From Pseudomonadota bacterium (GTDB taxonomy: Bacteria > Pseudomonadota > Alphaproteobacteria > Rhizobiales > Aestuariivirgaceae): 64,000 nt of DNA. The notes beneath the pieces are model-generated. The model was not told where the DNA came from. It saw nothing but the letters and a program-made list of their open reading frames with translations, and searched no databases. This document shows positions 27,152 to 36,831 of the stretch, piece after piece. The DNA lies in NCBI GenBank assembly GCA_020161855.1, contig JAIUNJ010000002.1:536529-600528 (forward strand), in the 5' to 3' direction. The position numbers and the translations under genes are program-made. The first letter of the stretch is position 1. Each line of letters starts with the position of its first letter.

Positions 27152-27919
27152 ATGACCGACTGGAATCCACAAGCCTATCTCGCCTTCGCCGATGAACGGT
27201 TGCGCCCGGCGCAGGACTTGCTCGCCCGCGTGCCGCCCGGCCCGTGCGAGGTCATCTTCGATCTCGGCTGCGGCCCAGGCAATTCAACGGCCCTGCTCCA
27301 TGCGGCATGGCCGGCGGCGCGGATCACCGGTGTCGATTCCTCGCCCGCCATGCTCGCGAAGGCCCGCGATGTAGTTCCCGCTGCCACATTCATCGAGGCC
27401 GACGTCACGGCCTTCGCGCCGCCCGAGGCGGACCTCATCTACTCCAACGCCCTTTTCCAATGGATCCCCGGTCATGTCGCGGTCTGGACGCGGCTCCTCT
27501 CGGCCATGAAGCCGGGTGCCATTCTGGCTGTCCAGATGCCGGACAATCTCAACGAGCCCAGCCATGCCCTGATGCGGGATGTTGCCTCGCTTCCGCAGTT
27601 TGAGGCAAAGCTCAAAGGCCGTGAAACAGTCCGTGCACGGATCGAATTGCCACGAACCTATCACGATGCGCTGGCCCCCTTCGCGTCCCGCATCGATATC
27701 TGGCGCACGGAGTACAATCACATCGTGACTGCGGCATCGGGCATTGCCGACTTTTTCGCCAGCACCGGCCTCAAGCGTTATCTCGATGCGCTGGAAGAGA
27801 CTGACGCCCGCGCTTTCCGCGCCCTCTACGAGGAGCGCCTCGTCAAAGCCTATCCACCTCTGAAGGATGGCCGGGTCATGTTCGCCCTGCCCCGGATCTT
27901 CATCGTCGCCCAGCGCTGA
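27152..27919 (+). CDS. tam: Trans-aconitate 2-methyltransferase
   Basis: AdoMet-dependent methyltransferase that esterifies trans-aconitate, an inhibitory by-product of the citrate cycle. The 255-residue protein starts with DWNPQAYLAFADERLRPAQDLLARV, the Tam-specific opening, then motif I VIFDLGCGPGNST, GVDSSPAMLAKA and the FQWIPGH segment. The full-length resemblance to Tam is good, so the specific name is justified, but activity is inferred. Confidence 0.88.
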   Translation: MTDWNPQAYLAFADERLRPAQDLLARVPPGPCEVIFDLGCGPGNSTALLHAAWPAARITGVDSSPAMLAKARDVVPAATFIEADVTAFAPPEADLIYSNALFQWIPGHVAVWTRLLSAMKPGAILAVQMPDNLNEPSHALMRDVASLPQFEAKLKGRETVRARIELPRTYHDALAPFASRIDIWRTEYNHIVTAASGIADFFASTGLKRYLDALEETDARAFRALYEERLVKAYPPLKDGRVMFALPRIFIVAQR

Positions 27920-28492
27920 TCAGCCCTTGCCAGGCACCTTGCCGCTGCGCAGGAAGGCGAAGAGCGCATCGATGTCCCCGCCGCCACTGTTGATCACCCG
28001 CACGAACTTGCCGCGCAGCTGCGAGGCAAGCCAGAAGGACGAAACGCTCACGTCCTGCACGCGGTAGCCGCCGGAACCCTTGCTGACGCGAAAGGCCAGC
28101 GACTTTCCGGTGGAGGACTTGGCCTTCACCACCAGCGCCTTGCCGGAAACGGCGCAATCGACAATCTCAAGATTGCTGCCCGACATGCGCGCCGAATGGC
28201 CCGCCATGAAGCGACCCATATAAGCCTGGGCAAGCTGGACGTACTCCGCCTCGCGCGCCTTCGGCAACTTCTTGCGATGCTGGCCAAGTGCGACAAGCGC
28301 GATGTTGCGAAGGTCGGCATAGCGGGAGGCAGCGCTTGAAAAGGCCTGAGCCGAGCCGCTACGGGCTGCTGCAAAGAATGCATTGCCGGCACTCAGCACA
28401 AAACTTTCCGCCTCGCACTTGCCGGCGCGGGCCTCGGCGCCCGCAAACAAGGTGAGCGCCATTGCGATGACTGCAACGCGAAATCTGAGCAT
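27920..28492 (-). CDS. MlaC/Ttg2D-like periplasmic lipid-transport protein
   Basis: A periplasmic protein of 190 residues with a Sec signal (MLRFRVAVIAMALTLFAG, cleavage after EARA). The MlaC fold is recognisable by AEYVQLAQAYMGRFMAGHSARMSG-like helices and by YRVQDVSVSSFWLASQLRGKF with a final GGGDIDALFAFLR. MlaC carries phospholipids between the outer membrane and the MlaFEDB ABC complex, which is not encoded nearby. AGGGGG 6 bases before the ATG at 28492 supports this start over one 27 bases upstream. Its stop is adjacent to that of convergent tam. Confidence 0.78.
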   Translation of the reverse strand: MLRFRVAVIAMALTLFAGAEARAGKCEAESFVLSAGNAFFAAARSGSAQAFSSAASRYADLRNIALVALGQHRKKLPKAREAEYVQLAQAYMGRFMAGHSARMSGSNLEIVDCAVSGKALVVKAKSSTGKSLAFRVSKGSGGYRVQDVSVSSFWLASQLRGKFVRVINSGGGDIDALFAFLRSGKVPGKG

Positions 28493-28553
28493 CCGGATCC
28501 CCCTTGAGATTTTAGACACAGTCGATCACGGCGCGACGTGATTTGGCAAGCTG

Positions 28554-29522
28554 TTACTCGTCGCCGCTGTTGAACTTCGGCTTCCAGCCGCGGATGCGTC
28601 CTGTCTTCAGGTGCAGGTTGCTGTGCTTGCCTTTACCTTTGACATCACCCGGCCGTACCAGGCCGAAGGTGCGCCGCCGCAATTCCATGATCAGGTCGTC
28701 GCGGTTGCTGAGGTGCTCGATCTCAGAAAAGGGAATAGGCGTACCAACGCGCACCGGCAGGTCGGAGCCGATGCGGCGCGCAGTCTCGCGGAAAACAAGC
28801 GACAGGCGCAGCGTGATGCTGAGGTGGCTTGCAAGCTGGAACAGGCGCGAATTCTGACCGACAAAGTAAATCGGCACGATGGTGGCGCGCGAGGCGCGGA
28901 TCAGCTTGGCGGTAAACGGCGCCCAGGGCAGATCGACGGCGGGGCCGCGCAGCGGCTTCTCCGAGGTGGAAACACCTCCGCCGGGAAATATGCCGATTGC
29001 GTGGCCCTGCTTGAGCCAGGCCTGCGCTGCCATGCGGGAGCGCACATTGGTTTCGCGGGCTTCGCGGGTGGGTGCGAAGGCGACAGGCAGAAGGTGCTCG
29101 GCTGCTTCCGGCGCCTGGCACAGCACGTCATTGGCCAGAACCTTGGTGTCGGGCCGCGCCTTGAGCGCAAGCCAGGTCAGCGTCACGCCATCGAGCACGC
29201 CATAGGGATGATTGGAAATGAAGACGACCGGGCCTTCCTTGGGGATGGCCGCCAGCGCTTCGTCGTCGTAACGGACATTGATGCGCAGCAGGCGGATGGC
29301 GGAATCAAAAAAGCCCTCGCCCCGCTTCATGTTCTCCTGGTGGCGCAGGTAGAGTTTCTTCAGCTTGCGCTGTCCGCCGATCTTCTCGATGGCCTGGATG
29401 ACGGCACGTTGCAGGAAAGGCTGATCAGCCGTCGAATAGGAAAAACGGACCTTCTTGACGCGAAGCGATGGCGAAGCCGGCAACTGGTGGGGCACGTGGA
29501 GGGCGTCTGGATGTTGATCCAT
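28554..29522 (-). CDS. PlsC-type lysophospholipid/acylglycerol acyltransferase-like protein
   Basis: A protein of 322 residues with the acyltransferase HX4D motif in the form SNHPYGVLDG, the second block with FAPTREARETN, and the third motif IFPGGGVST. A basic C-terminus (KGKGKHSNLHLKTGRIRG) could contact membrane. The family transfers acyl chains to lysophospholipids or to ornithine-lipid precursors. The substrate is not deducible here. The ATG at 29522 is chosen because it avoids overlap with the divergent GST, but an in-frame ATG at 29573 also exists. Confidence 0.8.
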   Translation of the reverse strand: MDQHPDALHVPHQLPASPSLRVKKVRFSYSTADQPFLQRAVIQAIEKIGGQRKLKKLYLRHQENMKRGEGFFDSAIRLLRINVRYDDEALAAIPKEGPVVFISNHPYGVLDGVTLTWLALKARPDTKVLANDVLCQAPEAAEHLLPVAFAPTREARETNVRSRMAAQAWLKQGHAIGIFPGGGVSTSEKPLRGPAVDLPWAPFTAKLIRASRATIVPIYFVGQNSRLFQLASHLSITLRLSLVFRETARRIGSDLPVRVGTPIPFSEIEHLSNRDDLIMELRRRTFGLVRPGDVKGKGKHSNLHLKTGRIRGWKPKFNSGDE

Positions 29523-29565
29523 GGCCGATATCACGTCTAGCTTTGGCTCACCAAGGGAGAAATTC

Positions 29566-30192
29566 ATGTTCACACTCTATGCCCGCCCGGCAGCCGGATC
29601 GGCCGCCGTCGAGGCTTTGCTGGCCCATGCCAACACCGCCCATGAGGTCATCGATGTTCCGAAGAATGCGGACGGGTCGGCGCCAAGCTGGTTTCTCAAG
29701 TTGAATCCACGCGGTGAGGTGCCAACTCTGCGACTGTCCGATGACAGCATCATGACGGAAAGCGCAGCCATGATGATCTACCTTGCTGACCTCTTCCCGT
29801 CGAAGGAACTGGCCCCGGCAGCGACCTCGCGGCAGCGGGCGCCTTACCTGCGCTGGATCGTCTACATGGCGGCAAATGCCTATCCGTCAGACCTCCGCAT
29901 GTATTACCCGGAACGCTACTCCACCGACCCGGGCCATGCCGAAGGCGTCAAGAAAAAGGCGATCAACGATCTCTGGCATGATCTCGCCGTCTTCAACGAG
30001 GGGTTGGGCGATGGCCCCTTCATCCTGGGCAAGACCATGACTGCCGCGGATATCTATGCCGCCATGCTGCTGTCCTGGGCGCCTGATGTGGCCGAACTCT
30101 TTGCAAGGCATCCCCGGCTCAAGGGCCTCTACGACAGCGTGGCTGCCCATCCTGAAATCCGGCGGGTCTGGGACCGCAACGGGATGCCGTGA
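29566..30192 (+). CDS. Glutathione S-transferase family protein
   Basis: A 208-residue GST: N-terminal MFTLYARPAAGSAAVEALL, LNPRGEVPTLRL with the cis-proline, and MTESAAMMIYLAD carrying the ES glutathione contact. The C-terminal helical domain includes LGKTMTAADIYAAMLLSW. AAGGGAGA 5 bases before the ATG marks the start. It is the third GST in 17 kb, and the three are not obvious recent copies of one another. Confidence 0.86.
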   Translation: MFTLYARPAAGSAAVEALLAHANTAHEVIDVPKNADGSAPSWFLKLNPRGEVPTLRLSDDSIMTESAAMMIYLADLFPSKELAPAATSRQRAPYLRWIVYMAANAYPSDLRMYYPERYSTDPGHAEGVKKKAINDLWHDLAVFNEGLGDGPFILGKTMTAADIYAAMLLSWAPDVAELFARHPRLKGLYDSVAAHPEIRRVWDRNGMP

Positions 30193-30286
30193 ACGGTCTC
30201 GCTCGGCTTGCGAGGCCGCGCGGGATATGGATAGACTGAGCGGTGGCGGCTCTCTCGCCGAACATCAAACGGGAAATCTGGGAATC

Positions 30287-30673
30287 ATGAAACTGACTGC
30301 ATCGCTTCGTCTTGCGGCTTGCGCCTTGGGTATCATCGCAGCCACCTCCACCGCGCACGCCGCCGTTGAGGGCGTCTGGAAATGCAAGGCTTCGGGCAAC
30401 ATCCCGATTGCCCTGCTGACGATCAGCGGCAACAGCTACGACATGCAGGCCGTCAGCGACTCGAGCTGGACGCCGAAGGCCAATGATTCATCCTCGGGCA
30501 GCGGTGGCCTCGATATCCAGGGCAATCAGGTGCTCCCGACCTCCGGCCCCCTGCTGGACATCTATGGCGCCGTGGGCTCCTACTGCAGCACCAGTGACGT
30601 GGGCTGCTCGGGCGAGTCGCTCATGCTGGATTCCACCAAGCTCGTCGCCCTCGGCTGCTGGCGCGAAGGCTGA
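30287..30673 (+). CDS. Secreted hypothetical protein
   Basis: A 128-residue protein with a clear signal peptide (LRLAACALGIIAATSTAHA) and a mature domain beginning VEGVWKCKASG, a Ser/Gly-rich middle and five cysteines in the mature part (WKC, SYC, VGC, LGC). I do not recognise a family. Periplasmic or extracellular location with disulfides is inferred. A hairpin follows the stop. Confidence 0.7.
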   Translation: MKLTASLRLAACALGIIAATSTAHAAVEGVWKCKASGNIPIALLTISGNSYDMQAVSDSSWTPKANDSSSGSGGLDIQGNQVLPTSGPLLDIYGAVGSYCSTSDVGCSGESLMLDSTKLVALGCWREG

Positions 30674-30688
30674 TCTTCAGAAACAAGA

Positions 30689-30713
30689 AGGGCTGCCTTT
30701 CTGGGGCAGCCCT
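30689..30713. terminator. Bidirectional terminator hairpin
   Basis: AGGGCTGCC (30689-30697) pairs perfectly with GGCAGCCCT (30705-30713) around a 7-base loop, between two convergent genes. On the minus strand TCTTGTTTCT follows, so termination is better supported for the gene ending at 30744 than for the plus-strand gene ending at 30673. Confidence 0.7.
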
Positions 30714-30743
30714 GTCCAACAAACGTGTTGCGGTGTGAATCGT

Positions 30744-31148
30744 TCACATGGCCGGCTGGCATGGCGCCAGGTTGATGATCATGAAGGAATCATTTGCTTC
30801 CTGGAACCTGCCGGTGAAGGTCACGGGGTCGCCTTTCACATAGGCTGCAAACTTGTCATAGGCGGCGGTATCGTCGCGCGGGAACGAGCACACGGCCTTC
30901 CAGCTGTTGAACTTCTGACCCTCAAGATAGATGCTCACGGTATTGCCGTAACCCGTATCCGAGAAAGAGTCGAAGGTTCCGGACACCGTGATGTCCTTGC
31001 CGCGGAACTTGGCGACCACGGCGGGCTTGCCTTGCTCCAGGGCGAAGGCAGCCAGTTCCTCGTTGGTATAGGCCTCCTGCGCAAAGGCGCTGGATGACAG
31101 CAGTGCTGCAGTCCCAACAAGACCGCAGGTCAAGACCTTCCGAAACAT
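30744..31148 (-). CDS. Secreted OB-fold-like hypothetical protein
   Basis: A 134-residue protein with signal peptide MFRKVLTCGLVGTAALL...AFA. The mature part, with AKFRGKDITVSGTFDSF, a charged loop and GDPVTFTGRFQ ending in APCQ, resembles the small secreted OB-fold (tRNA_anti-like) proteins, where strands of the form (V/T)xGxF recur. GGGAG 7 bases before the ATG supports the start. Function unknown; the fold assignment is tentative. Confidence 0.68.
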   Translation of the reverse strand: MFRKVLTCGLVGTAALLSSSAFAQEAYTNEELAAFALEQGKPAVVAKFRGKDITVSGTFDSFSDTGYGNTVSIYLEGQKFNSWKAVCSFPRDDTAAYDKFAAYVKGDPVTFTGRFQEANDSFMIINLAPCQPAM

Positions 31149-31286
31149 CAGTATCTCCCAGATGTGTTTTCGCCCCGGAAACGGCAAGCTAGCCGAGAAA
31201 GGCCAATTTGCAAGCGGCAAGTCGGTGCGGCCCTCAAGGGCTGCCGGCCAAAGACAGGCCAGCGCTGTGGGCTCCTTCGCGAAGCC

Positions 31287-32942
<1,656 letters not shown>

Positions 32943-33022
32943 GATCTCTCAAACCGTTTGTTGGCGCGGCTTATAGCGGCCCTCGTCGGCCTGTCCAGCC
33001 CACCCCCAAACGGCTGGAGGTC

Positions 33023-33841
33023 TCAGTGCCCGCCAGGCGGCGGGCGCTCCATGTCGAGCTTGCGCTGGTAACGGCCCTGCAAAATGTCCACGACCACAAG
33101 CGCCGCCAGCACGAAGTAGAAGGTCGACTTCTCGATCGGATGAATTTCGTAGCCGAAGATCGCAAGATGGGCGAGGTGCGCGCCCTCCGCCGTCAGCATC
33201 AGCCCGACGAGCAGCAGGACGAACAGCCCCAGTACCTCATAGAGACGGTTCTTCTGCAGGAAGCGGGCCACATGATCGGTCAGGAACACCATGAGCGCGC
33301 CGGAAATCAGGATGGCGAGCGACATGATGATGAAGTTCTTGGTGAGCGCCACAGCCGAGAGCACCGTATCGAAGGAGAAGACGATGTTCATCAGAATGAT
33401 CCAGACCAGTGCCATGCCGACACTGCGCTTCGCGGGGCCCGCCACCGTGTTGCCGTGCCCAAGATCCTCGATGCTGAGCATATGGCGGATTTCCGTCAGC
33501 GCAGTCTTGATGAGGAAGAGCCCGCCGGCCAGCACAATGAGGCTGTGGCCGTTGAAATCGCCGGTGAACCACGGAATGCTCACGGCGAACCAGCTGCTCT
33601 GAAACTGGGCGATCATCACCAGCACCACAAACAGCAGCACGATGCGGAGCAGGATCGCCAGCATCGTGCCGATGCGGCGCACCCGCGCCTGATGCTCCGG
33701 CGCCACCCGCTTCGACTCGATCGAGATATATAGAAGGTTGTCGAAGCCGAGCACGGTCTCCAGTGCGGTCAGGATGACAAAGGTCGTCAGTGCTCCAACC
33801 GTGAAAAGCTCGGCAAATTCCCGCGACAGTTCCGCAAACAT
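33023..33841 (-). CDS. TerC family integral membrane protein
   Basis: A protein of 272 residues with about seven to eight transmembrane helices. The TerC acidic motifs are present: LGFDNLLYISI early and FSFDTVLSA mid-protein, with ILxSGxLMVFLTDHVA later. TerC relatives are implicated in tellurite resistance and, in better-studied cases, Mn2+ export during metalation of secreted proteins. The ion is not determined here. Confidence 0.88.
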   Translation of the reverse strand: MFAELSREFAELFTVGALTTFVILTALETVLGFDNLLYISIESKRVAPEHQARVRRIGTMLAILLRIVLLFVVLVMIAQFQSSWFAVSIPWFTGDFNGHSLIVLAGGLFLIKTALTEIRHMLSIEDLGHGNTVAGPAKRSVGMALVWIILMNIVFSFDTVLSAVALTKNFIIMSLAILISGALMVFLTDHVARFLQKNRLYEVLGLFVLLLVGLMLTAEGAHLAHLAIFGYEIHPIEKSTFYFVLAALVVVDILQGRYQRKLDMERPPPGGH

Positions 33842-33896
33842 TCAAGTGTCTCCCCACCGCAGTGATAGCCGGATTGGGGTGCGGCGAGAAGTGGGG

Positions 33897-34496
33897 TCAG
33901 GCGTCCTGCGTGTGGACGTGCAGCCAGGTGAAGGTCAGGAGGGCGAAGGCTGCGATCCAGTCAAGAAACTGGAACTCCAGCAATCCGCCCGCCGTCAGGA
34001 ACAGGCCTGCCGTCAACAGCAGTAGGAACTGCTTCTTGGTCCGCCCGGCATTGAGCAGGCCCCAGCCGAGCAGGAAGGCGCCAACCGAATAGGCAAGGGC
34101 CGGCGCAAAGACGAGGCCGATGAGATAGAAGCTGGCATTCATGTTCTCGAGCATCGGCTGCGCATCGGGGGCGTGCCAGAAGGCCATCTCGACGGAAAAG
34201 AGCTGCAACACCGCGCGGGTGCTTTCGGCCATCACCGCAAAGGCAAAGATCAGGGCCCCGGCCACGGCCTGGATTCGCGCGCCATCAAAAGCGACGGCCG
34301 AAACCTCTTCCAGCCAGACCAGCATGAGGAGGCAGCTTGCCAGCATGAGGCCATGGCCGATCTGCCAGCGCCAGGCGAAAGCCTTCATGATGTTGATGCG
34401 GGCTTCGGGATCGAAGTTGCTGCCCGGCAGAATGAAGGCAGCAAAAAAAAGCAGGACCGGTCCCGCCAGCATCAGCCTGTAGCGGTAGTTCTCCAT
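33897..34496 (-). CDS. Hypothetical multi-pass membrane protein
   Basis: A 199-residue protein with about six hydrophobic helices. Features include an N-terminal helix containing LLFFAAFILPGSNFD, IGHGLMLASCLLMLVWLEE and a C-terminal WLHVHTQDA. Conserved-looking charged residues (ESTR, EMAFWH) sit in loops. I do not recognise a family. It stands alone between terC and the histidine kinase gene. The 153 bases upstream of its start (34497-34649) show nothing identifiable. Confidence 0.65.
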   Translation of the reverse strand: MENYRYRLMLAGPVLLFFAAFILPGSNFDPEARINIMKAFAWRWQIGHGLMLASCLLMLVWLEEVSAVAFDGARIQAVAGALIFAFAVMAESTRAVLQLFSVEMAFWHAPDAQPMLENMNASFYLIGLVFAPALAYSVGAFLLGWGLLNAGRTKKQFLLLLTAGLFLTAGGLLEFQFLDWIAAFALLTFTWLHVHTQDA

Positions 34497-34649
34497 GACG
34501 GTCCGCCCCCTCGGCGGAAAGGATCAGCACAGCTGATTCCGAGGCTAGAGCATGTTCCGGTAAAGAAGAAAGACTTTGTGCGGCCAATCAACGCCTTTGC
34601 CTGTTTCGGCTGTGTGTGCCGCCCAATGCAACTGTGGCGATATTAGCGA

Positions 34650-36692
34650 TTACTGGCGCTCGAAGGCGTCCTTGATGATCTTCTGCAGGTCTTCGCGGCG
34701 ATAGGGCTTCATGATGATGTAGCCCTCGCGGAAGCGCGGTTCATCCTGATGCACCATGGCGCCCTTGGGATAGCCCGAGGTGTGGACGATCTTCAGCGCG
34801 GGGTTGAGGCTCTGCGCCGCCTGGGCCAGATCGAAGCCGTTCATGCCACCCGGCATGACGACATCCGAGAACATGAGCTCGATATCCTGCTGTTCCTGCA
34901 AGCGGGACAGCGCCTCGAAGCCATCGGCAGCCTCAACCACCTCATAGCCGAAATCCTCAAGGAAGCCCGACGCGACGGCACGCACCGCCTCCTGGTCTTC
35001 CACCACAAGGATCTTGGGGCGGCGTGCTGCGCCCTTCACAGGCTCCGCAGAAATCGGAAGCGAGGCACTGACAGGCTCAGTATCCGGCGCCGCCAGACGC
35101 TCGCCGGGCTGCATGCGCCGCGGCAGGTACATCTTGACCGAGGTGCCGTGACCGATCTCGGAGTAGATCGAAATGTGACCGCCCGACTGCTTGATGAAGC
35201 CATAGACCATCGAAAGGCCAAGGCCGGTACCCTTGCCGTTGGCCTTGGTGGTGAAGAAGGGCTGGAAGACCTTCTCCAGCAGCTCCTGCGACATGCCTGT
35301 GCCGCTGTCGGAGACCGCGACCAGGATGTAGTGGCCGGGTGCCACTTCCGGGTTCTTGGCGGCATAGTATTGGTCGAGATAGGCGGCCTGTGTTTCAATT
35401 GTCAGCTTGCCGCCTTCCGGCATGGCATCGCGGGCATTGATCGCCAGGTTGAGAATGGCACTTTCAAGCTGGGAAGGATCGATGAGCGAGCGCGGCTCCC
35501 CTTCCATGGTGTGAACCGCAAGTTCAACGTTCTCGCCGAGGCTGCGGGCGACGAGCTGTTCCATGCCCTTGACCAGGGCATTGATCTCGGTGTCCTTGGG
35601 CTCAAGCTCCTGCTTGCGGGCAAAGGCCAGCAGCTGCCGCGTGAGTTCCGAACCCTTGCGGGCGGCATCAATGGCCTCATCGAGGCGCTTCTTCGCCTTG
35701 TCATCGCCGGCCAGCTTGCCGTCGAGGAGCTGCAGGTTACCAATGATGATGGTGAGCAGATTGTTGAAGTCGTGGGCAAGGCCGCCGGTGAGCTGGCCGA
35801 TTGCTTCCATCTTCTGCGCCTTCTGCAGGCGCTGATTAATGGTCTTGCGTTCAGTGATGTCGACAGCCTGGACGATCAGTTGCTCAAGCTCGCCTTTTTC
35901 GGACTTCACCGTGGCGACAGAGACGGCACCATGCACCACCTTGTTGTCGGCGGTCATGAAGCGCAGTTCCACCTGCAACGGCGATACCTCTCCGGCGAGC
36001 AGTTGGCGCAGCCCGTTGAGGAACTGGCCGCGGTCATCCTTGTGCAGCAGGTCTTCCACGCCGAGCATCAGCGTTTCGATATCGGGACGCCCGACAAAAT
36101 TCTTGAAGGCGTCGTTGGCAAATTCGATCAGCCCCTTGGGCGAAACGATGGCCATGCCGTTGACGGCGGCAGCAAAGGCATTGCGCAGGCGCTGGTCGCC
36201 ACGCGAGGTGGCGATGGCGGCGATCTTCTGCTGGGTCACATCTTCGAGCACGCAGACAGAACGCTCAAGGCGGCCGCGATCGCCGCGATAGGCCGTCATG
36301 GAAAGGAGCACGGTGGCGAGTGAGCCATCCTTGCGCTGGATGAGCAGCTCCTCGCCGCGGCAGCTGCCGCTCAACAGATATTTCGGATAGATGTCCGTGA
36401 CCAGCCGGCTGCGCGACTCCTTGGGGAGAAATTCGCTGAAAGGACGGCCAATGATCTCGGCGGCCTCATAGCCCAATCCCTGGCACCAGGCCGCATTGGC
36501 GGCCAGGAGCCGGCCCGAACCATCCATGCAGTGCATCAGCACCGGCACCTGTGCCAGCAGAGCCTCATAGGCGCTGCCATTCTGATCGGGGAAGAACGTG
36601 CCCGAAGGAGCGCGCCGCGCCTCTGGCTTTTCAATGCGCCATGAGGCCTTGGTGTTCTCCAATTCCCATTCCCTCGCCAACAGCGCCGTCAT
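34650..36692 (-). CDS. Hybrid histidine kinase with two PAS domains and a C-terminal receiver
   Basis: A soluble sensor kinase (680 residues, no transmembrane helix). PAS 1 (about 45-155) has [23 protein letters not shown], and PAS 2 (about 165-285) has [13 protein letters not shown]. The HisKA phosphoacceptor is H307 in [11 protein letters not shown]. The ATPase domain has [20 protein letters not shown] and [14 protein letters not shown]. The receiver domain holds phospho-acceptor D610 in [10 protein letters not shown]. The H-box and layout fit the HWE-neighbouring HDFNN class of orphan hybrid kinases common in Rhizobiales. There is no adjacent response regulator. The signal is unknown, presumably cytosolic. 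Confidence 0.9.
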   Translation of the reverse strand: MTALLAREWELENTKASWRIEKPEARRAPSGTFFPDQNGSAYEALLAQVPVLMHCMDGSGRLLAANAAWCQGLGYEAAEIIGRPFSEFLPKESRSRLVTDIYPKYLLSGSCRGEELLIQRKDGSLATVLLSMTAYRGDRGRLERSVCVLEDVTQQKIAAIATSRGDQRLRNAFAAAVNGMAIVSPKGLIEFANDAFKNFVGRPDIETLMLGVEDLLHKDDRGQFLNGLRQLLAGEVSPLQVELRFMTADNKVVHGAVSVATVKSEKGELEQLIVQAVDITERKTINQRLQKAQKMEAIGQLTGGLAHDFNNLLTIIIGNLQLLDGKLAGDDKAKKRLDEAIDAARKGSELTRQLLAFARKQELEPKDTEINALVKGMEQLVARSLGENVELAVHTMEGEPRSLIDPSQLESAILNLAINARDAMPEGGKLTIETQAAYLDQYYAAKNPEVAPGHYILVAVSDSGTGMSQELLEKVFQPFFTTKANGKGTGLGLSMVYGFIKQSGGHISIYSEIGHGTSVKMYLPRRMQPGERLAAPDTEPVSASLPISAEPVKGAARRPKILVVEDQEAVRAVASGFLEDFGYEVVEAADGFEALSRLQEQQDIELMFSDVVMPGGMNGFDLAQAAQSLNPALKIVHTSGYPKGAMVHQDEPRFREGYIIMKPYRREDLQKIIKDAFERQ

Positions 36693-36721
36693 GACTCGAT
36701 AAATCTCCGGAAACCTTGCTC

Positions 36722-36829
36722 AAAAGTAACCGGTGCGGGGTTAACGACACCTTGCCCGCACTTTTGCAAAGCCACCATTAAGCATAAGGAAGCGGACAGA
36801 CTCCGAACATGGTGAAGGAAAAGTAACCG
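36722..36829. repeat. Two 11-base direct repeats upstream of the histidine kinase
   Basis: AAAAGTAACCG occurs at 36722-36732 and again at 36819-36829, 97 bases apart, in the 139-base gap between the kinase and the HyuA-type gene. The gap is AT-richer than its surroundings. The copies could be regulator-binding sites for the kinase promoter. No other structure was found in the gap. Confidence 0.45.
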
Positions 36830-36831
36830 TA

